DNA of 64,000 nucleotides from Desulfococcus multivorans. GTDB taxonomy: Bacteria > Desulfobacterota > Desulfobacteria > Desulfobacterales > Desulfococcaceae. Location: the NCBI RefSeq assembly GCF_001854245.1, contig NZ_CP015381.1:1266001-1330000 (forward strand), given 5' to 3'. The notes beneath the pieces are model-generated. The model did not search any database. It saw only the letters and a list, made by a program, of their open reading frames with translations, and had not been told where the DNA came from. Shown in pieces: positions 36,184 to 44,260 of the stretch. Both the position numbers and the translations under genes were made by a program. Within the stretch, counting starts at the first letter, position 1; each line of letters opens with the position of its first letter.

Positions 36184-36305
36184 CCCAACAGCACAGGATT
36201 TTTTTTAAGCGATCCTCCTGGATTTGTTCTCGTGATAGATGGTTTCATCGGTGTGACGCGCCTTTCATAAGTCAAATGTCCGGCAATCACCAATCTATTA
36301 AACCG

Positions 36306-36322
36306 TTGGCACGTTCGTTGCT
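36306..36322 (+). promoter_or_regulatory. sigma-54 (-24/-12) promoter
   Basis: TTGGCACGTTCGTTGCT matches the consensus YTGGCACG-N4-TTGCW at every defined position, with GG and GC elements at the required spacing. Transcription should begin near 36333, about 170 bases before the zinc-ribbon gene at 36507. The leader contains an inverted ACGTCAA / TTGACGT pair around 36407-36442. The upstream enhancer-binding protein gene supports it. Confidence 0.75.
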
Positions 36323-36506
36323 GTAGTTTGACGCTACAGGATGGAACGATGTATCCACCATCGATGTCCTGACAATTAAGCTGTTATGATGTCAGCGCTT
36401 CCAAGACGTCAATCGATTTCTTGACGTGATGCTGTGGGTATATTTTTTGATTGGATGCTTGTTTATGCCGTCCGGCGACAGGATTTGATTTGAGAGGAAG
36501 GGAGAT

Positions 36507-36752
36507 ATGAGAGTGATACGAAAAGAACAAAAGAAAAAATCGGGTCCTTTGGCATATGCCGATGAACCTGTCCGCGGACTGAAGCCCAGGAAAAAATCGG
36601 CGCGCAAATGCAAGATTTGCGGAAAGGATCCCTCTCCGAATTATTTTTACTGCCCCTCCTGCCATCACCGGGTCAGCCATCATTCGGTGGAGATGGAGGA
36701 AGAGCGGGAGGAATTCGGCATTTCGGAGTGTCAGAACACCTCATCCTATTAG
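36507..36752 (+). CDS. small zinc-ribbon protein (81 aa)
   Basis: A basic N-terminal tail (MRVIRKEQKKKSGP, GLKPRKKSARK) precedes a CxxC-x10-CxxC zinc ribbon (CKICGKDPSPNYFYCPSC, then HHRVSHH) and an acidic end. It may bind nucleic acid or act as a metal-binding adaptor. GAGGAAGGGAG supplies the ribosome-binding site. It is the only gene directly downstream of the sigma-54 promoter on this strand and overlaps the convergent methyltransferase by 12 bases. Confidence 0.7.
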   Translation: MRVIRKEQKKKSGPLAYADEPVRGLKPRKKSARKCKICGKDPSPNYFYCPSCHHRVSHHSVEMEEEREEFGISECQNTSSY

Positions 36753-37514
36753 ATGTGACGGCAACCTGTGTCGAGGAATGGACGGTTGGCGCGACGGCGG
36801 ATGAAGGGTGCTTTTCCTGCCGTAAACCACGAGGCTTTTCCCCATCACGACATTCAACAACTGTTCCAGAAAGCGGGTGACCTTGGGATGCCGCATCATG
36901 TCCCACACCAGGAAGCGATGATACGTATTGACAAGAAGCCGGTCGGTCCGATGAAGACCCAGAAGGCATTTCAACCACCAGTAGGGAACATGGAGGCTAT
37001 GGGCGCGATGACATCCTTGCAGCTGGACCTTCGATGCGGTGATGAGGTGCTGTATCGCTTCGCGGCTGTAAATCCGGATATGGCCTCCGGGGGTTGATCG
37101 ATAGGTTTTTGAGAGTGTCCAGCATATTTTTTCAGGAAGATAGCAGGGTACGCTGATAACGAGATCGCCGCCGGGTTTCAGGACGCGAACGAGTTCGGTG
37201 ACGGCGGCCCGGTGAGCAGGGATGTGTTCCAATACTTCGGAGCAGATCACGAGATCGAAGGCGGCGTCGGCGAAGGGCAGGGCAGTGATATCGGCTATTC
37301 CCAGCCGCCACAAACCTCGAATCTCTCCGATTTTGTCCAGCTCGGCCAAACGGTTTCTGGCGTCCAGAAGATCCTTTCCGTTGATGTCGGTTCCCACGGT
37401 CATCGTATCCGGACGGCGGACGGTTTCCGCCATGTGGCGGCCCGTGCCACAACCGACATCCAGAATCCGATGACCGGGTTTGATGGGAATCCGTCTGAAA
37501 TCAACGGTAATCAT
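36741..37514 (-). CDS. class I SAM-dependent methyltransferase
   Basis: A protein of about 257 residues with the Rossmann SAM-binding motif ILDVGCGTGRHM near its start, VGTDINGKDL, and LVICSEVLEHIP, typical of the Methyltransf_11 / UbiE-like fold. The C-terminal half is rich in aromatic residues and may contact a membrane or lipid-linked substrate. AGGAGGTGATTG precedes ATG 37514, and the start lies inside the end of the glycosyltransferase gene (14-base overlap). The two are thus coupled and probably modify the same glycan or lipid. Confidence 0.88.
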   Translation of the reverse strand: MITVDFRRIPIKPGHRILDVGCGTGRHMAETVRRPDTMTVGTDINGKDLLDARNRLAELDKIGEIRGLWRLGIADITALPFADAAFDLVICSEVLEHIPAHRAAVTELVRVLKPGGDLVISVPCYLPEKICWTLSKTYRSTPGGHIRIYSREAIQHLITASKVQLQGCHRAHSLHVPYWWLKCLLGLHRTDRLLVNTYHRFLVWDMMRHPKVTRFLEQLLNVVMGKSLVVYGRKSTLHPPSRQPSIPRHRLPSHLIG

Positions 37515-38751
37515 CAATCACCTCCTGATAAGCGATCGCCGTTTTGACGGCGGCTTCCTGCCACGTAAAATTTTCCTGAACCCGTTTGCGTCCTTTCATC
37601 CCCAGTTCCCACGCGTGGTCAGGATTGTCCATCAGCCGCTGAATCGCCAGGCCGAGGGCATCGGGATCGGCCGGAGGTACCAGTATGCCGGCATCCCCAA
37701 CCACTTCCGGCAGAGCACCGCCGGTGGTCGAAATGACAGGGACACCACAGGCCATCGCCTCTCCCGCCGGAAGACCAAATCCTTCATATACGGAGGGTAC
37801 GACGGCCATTCCGGCTTTTGCATACTCAATAACAAACGCCGCGTCGGTGATTCTTCCGGTGAAGCGGATGTGATCTCCGATGCCGAGTCTGCGGATAAGC
37901 TTGACGACACCGCCGTTCCTTTTGGGCGTTCCGACGACGATGAGTTTCAGATCCGGGGTTTTCCCAGCGATATCTGCGATGGCTTGAAGGAGATAATAGA
38001 GTCCTTTCAAGGGCATGTCGGCGCTGTTGGTCACGATGATCCGACGGGGATCCCGACGGATTTCAGGAACGGGGTGGAACACGTCGGTGTCAATACCGTT
38101 GGGAATAACCCTGAAGCGGTGGTCGGGGATGGAAAACTCCCGGCTGATGTCTGCTCTGGTTCGCTCGGATACGGTGATGATGCGGGAGAATTTCCGGGCT
38201 ACCCGGATTTGCATCCCGATGAATGAATACCATCGTCGGTGCTTCAATTTTTTCCACCATGATCGAACCGATCGGACCGCCACATCCCGGTCAACGGTGA
38301 TGGGATGATGGATCGTGACAATGGCGGGTATTCGGTTTTTGAGTGCCCACACCCCGTAAGAAAGGCTCTGGTTGTCATGGATAATGTCATATCGGTCCAG
38401 CCGGTTTCGTAGAAACTGAAAGGCGCGAATGCCAAAGGTCATGGGTTCGGGAAACCCCATGGTGGAGACGCCGGTCCATTCCAGCAGGTTGATCGGATCC
38501 CGGAGTTCTCGGAGGGAAGGCGTTCTGAACAGATTTTCAGGGTTGTAGAGATCCAGACCGGGCAGGTAGATAATACGGACTCTTTTATCCAGGATCGGCA
38601 GCGGCGGTCCGGAAATGACATCCACTTGATGCCCGAGATTCGTGAGCGCCTTGCTCAGATGTCGGATATAAACCCCTTGCCCGCCGCAATGAGGGTTGCT
38701 CCGATAACTGAGCAGGCAGACTCTCAGCGGCCTCCGGTGACGTTCCGGCAT
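37501..38751 (-). CDS. GT4-family glycosyltransferase
   Basis: This 416-residue GT-B fold enzyme has a Gly-rich N-terminus (SNPHCGGQGVYIRHLSKAL), VIPNGIDTDVFHP, and the E-x7-E donor-binding motif EGFGLPAGEAMACGVPV, typical of retaining GT4 enzymes. It should transfer a sugar from a nucleotide donor on the cytoplasmic side. AAAAAGGATGTC precedes the ATG. It forms a two-gene unit with the methyltransferase. About 290 bases without a gene separate its start from the divergent HMG-CoA lyase. Confidence 0.92.
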   Translation of the reverse strand: MPERHRRPLRVCLLSYRSNPHCGGQGVYIRHLSKALTNLGHQVDVISGPPLPILDKRVRIIYLPGLDLYNPENLFRTPSLRELRDPINLLEWTGVSTMGFPEPMTFGIRAFQFLRNRLDRYDIIHDNQSLSYGVWALKNRIPAIVTIHHPITVDRDVAVRSVRSWWKKLKHRRWYSFIGMQIRVARKFSRIITVSERTRADISREFSIPDHRFRVIPNGIDTDVFHPVPEIRRDPRRIIVTNSADMPLKGLYYLLQAIADIAGKTPDLKLIVVGTPKRNGGVVKLIRRLGIGDHIRFTGRITDAAFVIEYAKAGMAVVPSVYEGFGLPAGEAMACGVPVISTTGGALPEVVGDAGILVPPADPDALGLAIQRLMDNPDHAWELGMKGRKRVQENFTWQEAAVKTAIAYQEVIDDYR

Positions 38752-39045
38752 GACATCCTTTTTCCTTTCAAAGGTATTGAACCTTCCCAGAGGGAATGGC
38801 GATTGGCGAGGGTCTTACAGCGCTCCTTTCGTTTTCGTCAAGTGCTTTTTCATGGATAATGGGGGATAGCGGCGCTGTTTTTTCTTGACCGGTCATGCCG
38901 TCGTTTCCTAAAACAGGCGTGATTCATAGAGCGGCTTCCCGAGCGCATGAACTGCGCGCCTGGATTTTTTTCGTTTTCCGTGATGTTGATCTGGAATGGT
39001 TTGCATCTTATATCTATTGTAAAAGCGACTCAATGGAAGAGGCTT

Positions 39046-39936
39046 ATGGCGATCCCCGAAAAGGTCACCCTGGTGGAAGTGGGCCCTCGCGACGGCTTCC
39101 AGCTGGAACCCAAAATTATTCCTACGGACCTCAAGCTTGAGATGATCACCCGCCTGGCGGCATCCGGACTCAAATACATTCAAGTGGCGTCTTTCGTCAA
39201 TCCCCGGCGGGTGCCCCAGATGGCTGATGCCGATGATCTTGTCCGGCGACTCCCACAGATGCCTTCGGTGACATTTTTCGGTTTGGCGTTGAATGCGGTT
39301 GGGGTGGAACGCGCTTGGCTGTCCGGTCTGAAGTGTATCGAGGTGTCGATTTCCGCAAGTGATGCCCACAGTCGAAGGAATGCGGGTCTGTCCTACGCAT
39401 CGGCCTTACGGGAGGGAGAAAATATGGCTTCCATTGCGGCCGCCGCTGGCATGACGGTAACGGCCAGCGTTCAGTGCGCCTTTGGGTGCGTTTTCGAAGG
39501 TGAGATTTCGATGTCGCGTGTCCTGGACGCCGCCCGAATGTTCACGGCTGCCGGTGTGGCGCGGCTGACGCTGGCCGACACAACGGGAATGGGAACGCCG
39601 CCTGCGGTGGAACGAATGCTTCGTGAATTCGACACGGCGAACCTCGATCTTCCCGTCGGCCTCCATCTCCATGACACCCGGGGTCTGGGCCTGGTCAATG
39701 CGGCCGTCGGGCTTCGGTGCGGTGTCTCTTTCTTTGACACCGCCCTGGGGGGAATGGGTGGCTGCCCTTTTGTCCCCGGGGCTGCCGGAAACATTGCGAC
39801 GGAGGACACCGCTTACCTGATGTCGGCAATGGGCGTCGAAACGGGTGTAGACTGGAAGGCGGTGGCGTCCTGCACGCGGCGCCTGTCCGCCTTTTTGGGT
39901 CGTGACTTGCCGGGCAAACTCTACCGGATGGCTTGA
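39046..39936 (+). CDS. hydroxymethylglutaryl-CoA lyase
   Basis: A 296-residue member of the DRE-TIM metallolyase family that splits HMG-CoA to acetoacetate and acetyl-CoA, the last step of leucine breakdown. It has VEVGPRDGFQ (catalytic Arg-Asp), YIQVASFVNPRRVPQMAD, LHLHDTRGLGL and the glycine-rich GGMGGCPFVPGAAGN containing the catalytic cysteine. GGAAGAGG precedes ATG 39046. It stands alone on this strand but fits the acyl-CoA catabolism elsewhere in the window. Confidence 0.9.
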   Translation: MAIPEKVTLVEVGPRDGFQLEPKIIPTDLKLEMITRLAASGLKYIQVASFVNPRRVPQMADADDLVRRLPQMPSVTFFGLALNAVGVERAWLSGLKCIEVSISASDAHSRRNAGLSYASALREGENMASIAAAAGMTVTASVQCAFGCVFEGEISMSRVLDAARMFTAAGVARLTLADTTGMGTPPAVERMLREFDTANLDLPVGLHLHDTRGLGLVNAAVGLRCGVSFFDTALGGMGGCPFVPGAAGNIATEDTAYLMSAMGVETGVDWKAVASCTRRLSAFLGRDLPGKLYRMA

Positions 39937-39953
39937 TGCTGTCGCCAAAAGTG

Positions 39954-40490
39954 TCATCCGCCAGGGGGGTAAAGCGGCGATTGTCCCTCCCGTGCATGGT
40001 ATCGACGAATGAATTTCCGGTGGCTGCTGAAGGCCAGTTCCGGCAACGCTGCGGGAAGAAAGAAACCGACATCGTCTGCATCGTCGCCCGGGACCGGCCT
40101 GCCGTGGAATTCCTTCACCAGGTAACATACCAGGGCCACTGTGTGATAGATTCTGCTGGGATTGGCGTCGGCGTCCAGGATGCGGTCGATGCGGCCGACA
40201 AGGCCCGTTTCCTCCCTGAGTTCCCTCAAAGCCGTCTCCTCTGGTGTCTCTCCCAGTTCCATATATCCCCCGGGAAGGCACCAAAGGCCCCGTTTGGGTT
40301 CAACCCCGCGCCGAACCAAAAGAAGACGGCCCTCGCCGTCGACGGTGATGACGCAGGCGGCGGGGATGGGATTCTCATAGAGGGGCGCGTCGCATCGAAT
40401 GCAGAAGAGGCGCCGACGTCCCTCCCAATCCTTCCGGATCAGTGGATGACGACAGAAGGGACAGTATATTTTTTCAAGGATGCCGTTAAT
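39954..40490 (-). CDS. Nudix hydrolase with N-terminal zinc ribbon, probable ATT start
   Basis: The protein (about 178 residues) has a zinc ribbon (Cys10-Pro-Phe-Cys13, Cys30-Ile-Arg-Cys33) and a full Nudix box, G-G-Y-M-E-L-G-E...R-E-L-R-E-E-T-G, at about 75-96. It should cleave a nucleoside diphosphate derivative, like NADH pyrophosphatases. No ATG, GTG or TTG lies in frame upstream of the ribbon. The best start is ATT at 40490, nine bases after AAAGGAG and overlapping the aldolase stop codon. A TTG at 40319 would remove the ribbon and part of the fold. Translation is probably coupled to fba. Confidence 0.78.
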   Translation of the reverse strand: MNGILEKIYCPFCRHPLIRKDWEGRRRLFCIRCDAPLYENPIPAACVITVDGEGRLLLVRRGVEPKRGLWCLPGGYMELGETPEETALRELREETGLVGRIDRILDADANPSRIYHTVALVCYLVKEFHGRPVPGDDADDVGFFLPAALPELAFSSHRKFIRRYHAREGQSPLYPPGG

Positions 40491-41760
40491 CGTCGAAATC
40501 TCCTTTAGGTCCCTTGCTGCCGGTCAGCAGGGCACCGCGTTCATGGATGCTCTCGGGGGTCCACGCGGCGGGGTCCTCGATCCGTTCAGCCTTGGGACCT
40601 GGATCATGGCTGCCGGTCTTCAGTATGGTTTCGATGGCGATATCCGCCGTATCCCCGGCGTTGAAGACGCGGGTCATCATGGTGTAGGCGAAGTCCTCCA
40701 CGCGACGGGACATGCGTTCACGAATTTCACGAGGTTGTCCCAGCAGCTTGTTTTCAAAAGGCAAATTCAGCTTTTTGAAATTGCCGCCCTTCCAGCCTTG
40801 AGCGGCGGCATAGGCGATCATATCGGCCCACATCTCCTCGGAAACCCCTTCGTCCTTCACCTTAATAAAATTACCATCGGCGTCCATGATGGCGTTGCCG
40901 TAATCGTTTACCGACACGCCCCAGGAGATCATCTGCAGGGCCGTGGCGACATTTGCCTTGGTAGTCCGGGTCTTCTGGGCGATCTCACGAAGTCTCTCGG
41001 AATCATTGCCGGAGGTGCCGTGCTGGGCTCCGGAAACCCGATATTTTTCCAGTGCGGCATGGATCTCTGCGGTCAGTTCCACTTGGATGCCCTGATCGCT
41101 TGCCTGGATACCGTGGGTTGTGCCGTTGTTAAGAGCGATCCAGTTGGGGAAAATATCATGGGCGTTGAGCCCCTGGATAAGAAAGCGGGCCTCGTCTACG
41201 GTGGAAAGCCCTTCCTTGCCCTTGATCTCACCCACCTCGGTTTCCAGACCGGCCCAGGCCGGCACGACGCTTTTGATGATGTCGATGCTGGCCAGAAGGT
41301 TTTCGTCATCGGGCATGTGGGAGGCGTCAATGGCGATGGAAGTGATCCCGGCGTCGAAAATGGAGGGAATTTCGATCCTGGCCGGAGTGATATCGGCGGT
41401 TTTTTTAATGCCGTAATGATCTGCATGAACCGCCACGGGGATAGTGATGCCGAGTTCGTTGCAGACAGCATCAACCTGTCGGGCGATGTTCCAGAAGTTG
41501 ACTCCGCAATAGGCGGAGGCACCGCCTTCGGAGCGGGCGATTTCGATGATCACCGCGCTGTTGGCCCGCTGAGCCGCAGCCAGGACGCCGCGGATGATAA
41601 AATGATTCCGGCCGTTGGCCGCCATACAGATGGCGTGGCCCTTTTGGATCATCGCCAGATCGATGAATTTGCCGCTGACGAGCAGCGCTTTGGAGTGGGG
41701 AAAAATTTTTTTGACGTTGGGGGGGCGACCGATGTCCAGGGCGCGTTCAAAATCTGTCAT
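40486..41760 (-). CDS. fba: class II fructose-bisphosphate aldolase (long form)
   Basis: A 424-residue zinc-dependent aldolase of glycolysis and gluconeogenesis. It has the zinc-site motif VAVHADHYG, ETEVGEIKGKEG and NNGTTHGIQ. It is longer than the common 340-360-residue enzymes, as is usual for this branch in anaerobic Desulfobacterota. AAAGGAGG precedes the ATG. The gene overlaps the Nudix gene at its 3' end. About 190 bases without a gene lie between its start and the DUF2007-like gene. Confidence 0.9.
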   Translation of the reverse strand: MTDFERALDIGRPPNVKKIFPHSKALLVSGKFIDLAMIQKGHAICMAANGRNHFIIRGVLAAAQRANSAVIIEIARSEGGASAYCGVNFWNIARQVDAVCNELGITIPVAVHADHYGIKKTADITPARIEIPSIFDAGITSIAIDASHMPDDENLLASIDIIKSVVPAWAGLETEVGEIKGKEGLSTVDEARFLIQGLNAHDIFPNWIALNNGTTHGIQASDQGIQVELTAEIHAALEKYRVSGAQHGTSGNDSERLREIAQKTRTTKANVATALQMISWGVSVNDYGNAIMDADGNFIKVKDEGVSEEMWADMIAYAAAQGWKGGNFKKLNLPFENKLLGQPREIRERMSRRVEDFAYTMMTRVFNAGDTADIAIETILKTGSHDPGPKAERIEDPAAWTPESIHERGALLTGSKGPKGDFDD

Positions 41761-41949
41761 TGGTGAACCTCCTTTATGGCGTTAAAAGATAATTGTGACG
41801 GTTTCGCGGTCATTGCAAAGGCATCTATTATGAAACATATCAAATATAGTAGCGCATCTTCAGGCAAATTCAATGAGATCAGCGGAAAAAAACGTACGAC
41901 GTCTGTGGATGGGTAGTGCTTATGACATCTCACGAAAAAAAATGACGTT

Positions 41950-42198
41950 CTAATTCTCCCCCCGGATTTCCCTCAGAATGTCAAGGACTTGTTCTCTGAA
42001 AACTTCCGGCGTGCGGAGCTCTCCCCACCCCAGTTGCATCTGGAAAAGGCCGTCGTAGGCGGTGTCGTGATAGCTTCGCAATTCATGGGGGATGTCCTCC
42101 TGTCGGAGGACGTTGCTAACGACCTGGGCTTCGATAGCATTTTCGATGACGGCGGTACGAATGAAACTCATGTCGGCAGATGATTTTTTTGTCGCCAT
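41950..42198 (-). CDS. DUF2007-like small protein (82 aa)
   Basis: AGGAGG precedes ATG 42198. After a basic start (MATKKSSADMSF) the sequence IENAIEAQVVSNVLRQEDIPHELRS has the layout of the DUF2007 'signal transducing' ferredoxin-fold domain, in which a gene product compares short and long forms of a strand-helix unit. The assignment is by pattern. It overlaps the end of truA by 31 bases and closes the four-gene run. Confidence 0.65.
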   Translation of the reverse strand: MATKKSSADMSFIRTAVIENAIEAQVVSNVLRQEDIPHELRSYHDTAYDGLFQMQLGWGELRTPEVFREQVLDILREIRGEN

Positions 42199-42956
42199 GA
42201 CGGCTGAACCTCCTCGCCGGCATACCAGACCTGCATAAGGAAAAGCCCTTGGGGCGGGGCCGTGGCGCCGGCACATCGTCGATCCCGGGAATCCAGTATT
42301 TTTTTGAACCGGGCCGGGGTCGTCTTGCGGTGCCCGACATCCACCAGGCTTCCGACGATATTTCTTACCATGAAGCGCAGGAAGCCGTTGGCGGAAATCT
42401 GGAAAACGATGATCCCCTCGACACTTTTCATGAGATTCGCCTCAGTGATGCACCGGATCGAATGGGATCGAGGACTTCCGGCACCCTCGAACGCGCTGAA
42501 ATCATGTTCTCCCAGGAGGTGGTCGGCGGCCTCCTGCATGGCGGTCGTGTCCAGCGGTCGACGGATGAACCAGACATGTCGTCTGTGGATGGCAGAGGGT
42601 AGTGCATGGTTCAGGATGTGGTAATGGTAGGTCTTGCCCTTTGCATCGAAACGAGCGTGAAAACCGTCGGGGGCTTCACGGCAGTCCCGAATCACGATGT
42701 CACCGTCCAGCATGCTGTTCAGTCCTTTCTGGATAATTTCCGGTGAAAGTCGGGTTTCACAGCGAAAACCGGCAACCTGTCCCAAGGCATGGACGCCGGC
42801 GTCGGTTCTTCCGGAGGCGGCAAGGCGAACCGGTACTCCGACCATGGTCTCCAAGGCCGACTCGATTTCGCCCTGGACGGTCCTCCGGCGAGGTTGGTAT
42901 TGCCAGCCGGCGAAACCGCCGCCGTCGTATTCAATGGTCATTCTGAAATTCTTCAC
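42168..42956 (-). CDS. truA: tRNA pseudouridine(38-40) synthase
   Basis: A 262-residue enzyme that isomerises uridines 38-40 in the anticodon arm. The catalytic aspartate is Asp52 in SGRTDAGVHALGQ. FRMTIEYDGGGFAGWQ near the start and NGFLRFMVRNIVGSL are family hallmarks. The GTG at 42956 follows GAGGGGTAAG; the ATG at 42941 would remove five residues. It starts 8 bases after the AEC permease gene. Confidence 0.95.
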   Translation of the reverse strand: MKNFRMTIEYDGGGFAGWQYQPRRRTVQGEIESALETMVGVPVRLAASGRTDAGVHALGQVAGFRCETRLSPEIIQKGLNSMLDGDIVIRDCREAPDGFHARFDAKGKTYHYHILNHALPSAIHRRHVWFIRRPLDTTAMQEAADHLLGEHDFSAFEGAGSPRSHSIRCITEANLMKSVEGIIVFQISANGFLRFMVRNIVGSLVDVGHRKTTPARFKKILDSRDRRCAGATAPPQGLFLMQVWYAGEEVQPSWRQKNHLPT

Positions 42957-42964
42957 CTTACCCC

Positions 42965-43879
42965 TCACGGCAACAGCAGCACAATGGACAGGGACATGAA
43001 CGACAGAACCGTCGACATCGCGATGGTTGCCGATGCCAGATCCGTGCTGCTGTTGAGCTGTGAGGACAACACGTAAATGGCCGTGGAGGTCGGCAGTGCG
43101 AAGAAGATCATCCCCACTTTGAAAGGAATGTCTGAAACGCCGTAATACTTCAGGCAAATATAGCCGACTATCGGAAAGATAAGGAGTTTGGCGAACGCTG
43201 CAACCAGAGACAATTTCAGGTGTCCTTTGAGGGTTTCAAGGTTCAGTGCACCGCCGATGGAAATGAGTGCCAGAGGCAGGGTGACCGAAGCAGCCAGTTT
43301 AAAGGTGTTGTTGATGAACACGGGAAAGTATCCGACAAGTCTGGCATAAAGAATGCCGGCGACGCAGGCGAGAATCAGCGGGTTATGAATCAATGCCCGG
43401 GCGGTCATTCGAACACGCTTCCCCGGGGAAAAATTTTTTCCGGAATACCAGATCAGGGTGGAGACCGCCAGGACATTGATGAAAGGAATGGCAAAACCCA
43501 CCATGATACTGAAGTGCCGGGCACCTTCCTCGCCTATTGCGTTGAGGATGATGGCCATGCCGATATAAGTGTTGAAGCGATAGCAACTCTGGGAAAAAGA
43601 GCCGGCTTCGAATTGGGGCACGGTGAAACGGATGTAGACGGCGCTCAGGATGTAGATGACACATACGGTCGTCAGAACCGCCAGACATAAGTTCCAGTCG
43701 ATACCGCCGTCAGATCGGGCTCCGGCGATCTTCCAAAAGAGCATGACCGGGAAAAAAATATAATAGACCAGCCTGTCCGAGGTATTCAGAAACGTGTCAT
43801 TGGTCAGACGAAATTTCTTAAGCCCGCCTCCGAGAACCAGAAGTGCAAAGACCGGAAAAAGGCCGTTTAATACGATCAT
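42965..43879 (-). CDS. AEC-family (auxin efflux carrier-like) permease
   Basis: A 304-residue, about ten-helix membrane protein with the AEC family layout: MIVLNGLFPVFALLVLGGG at the start, a central loop, and SIGGALNLETLKGHL in the second half. Bacterial members move dicarboxylates or other small anions. It follows the putative selenoprotein by 18 bases and precedes truA by 8, so it belongs to the same transcript. The substrate is unknown. Confidence 0.85.
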   Translation of the reverse strand: MIVLNGLFPVFALLVLGGGLKKFRLTNDTFLNTSDRLVYYIFFPVMLFWKIAGARSDGGIDWNLCLAVLTTVCVIYILSAVYIRFTVPQFEAGSFSQSCYRFNTYIGMAIILNAIGEEGARHFSIMVGFAIPFINVLAVSTLIWYSGKNFSPGKRVRMTARALIHNPLILACVAGILYARLVGYFPVFINNTFKLAASVTLPLALISIGGALNLETLKGHLKLSLVAAFAKLLIFPIVGYICLKYYGVSDIPFKVGMIFFALPTSTAIYVLSSQLNSSTDLASATIAMSTVLSFMSLSIVLLLP

Positions 43880-43897
43880 CAGTATAAGGACCTGATG

Positions 43898-44095
43898 TTA
43901 CAGCCGGTTGCAGGGGATGTCAGCCAATTGTTCCTCCAGGTCGTCATCCATGGTATCGGCGAGTTGATCGAGAGTGAAGCGGCGGCTGCAGAACCTGCAG
44001 CAAAAAAAGGTTTGCCGTCATGTTCTTCCGATGTCCAGCGCCCCCCCGCATTCGGGGCAGCGCATGCTGTTTCGACGTGTAATACCACGGTACAT
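43898..44095 (-). CDS. putative dual-CxxC small selenoprotein (in-frame UGA at codon 26)
   Basis: AGGAGG and an 8-base spacer precede ATG 44095. The 65-codon frame reads MRCPECGGALDIGRT, then UGA (44018-44020), then RQTFFCCRFCSRRFTLDQ and an acidic helix ending ADIPCNRL. Both CxxC pairs and the tail lie in one frame on either side of the stop. The layout matches what I recall as the 'dual CXXC motif small (seleno)protein' family of Desulfobacterota, in which Cys or Sec fills this position before the second CxxC. A SECIS-like hairpin follows. Alternatives: a nonsense-mutated copy, or paired indels in the 7-base G and 7-base T runs that flank the UGA. Confidence 0.65.
43985..44001 (-). promoter_or_regulatory. 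SECIS-like stem-loop downstream of the UGA codon
   Basis: On the minus strand GCTGCAG-GTT-CTGCAGC forms a perfect 7-bp stem with a GUU loop beginning 24 bases after the UGA. Bacterial SECIS elements are short stems with a loop 16-37 bases after UGA and a G in the first loop positions. The position and the loop G fit; the sequence is also palindromic, so chance cannot be excluded. Confidence 0.5.
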
Positions 44096-44260
44096 GGAGT
44101 GATCCTCCTGTGTTGGGGCCTCAATGGTGCATCAAAATCCAAAGCGCCAAAGCGATTGACAAGCGCATACGATTCTGTCAAATGAGAAGCTTTGGATGAA
44201 TTAACTTTTTATTAAACTCACAATACTAAATCAATTCGTCGTGAAAGTCAAAATATAGAG

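Noticed and set aside
43879-44181. A 100-codon frame overlapping the putative selenoprotein in another phase
   Set aside because: Its middle (RWTSEEHDGKPFF) is protein-like, but the rest (AAGSAAAASLSINSP) is not, and the CxxC pairs and conserved-looking tail are in the UGA-containing frame. It would matter only if the homopolymer runs contain errors.
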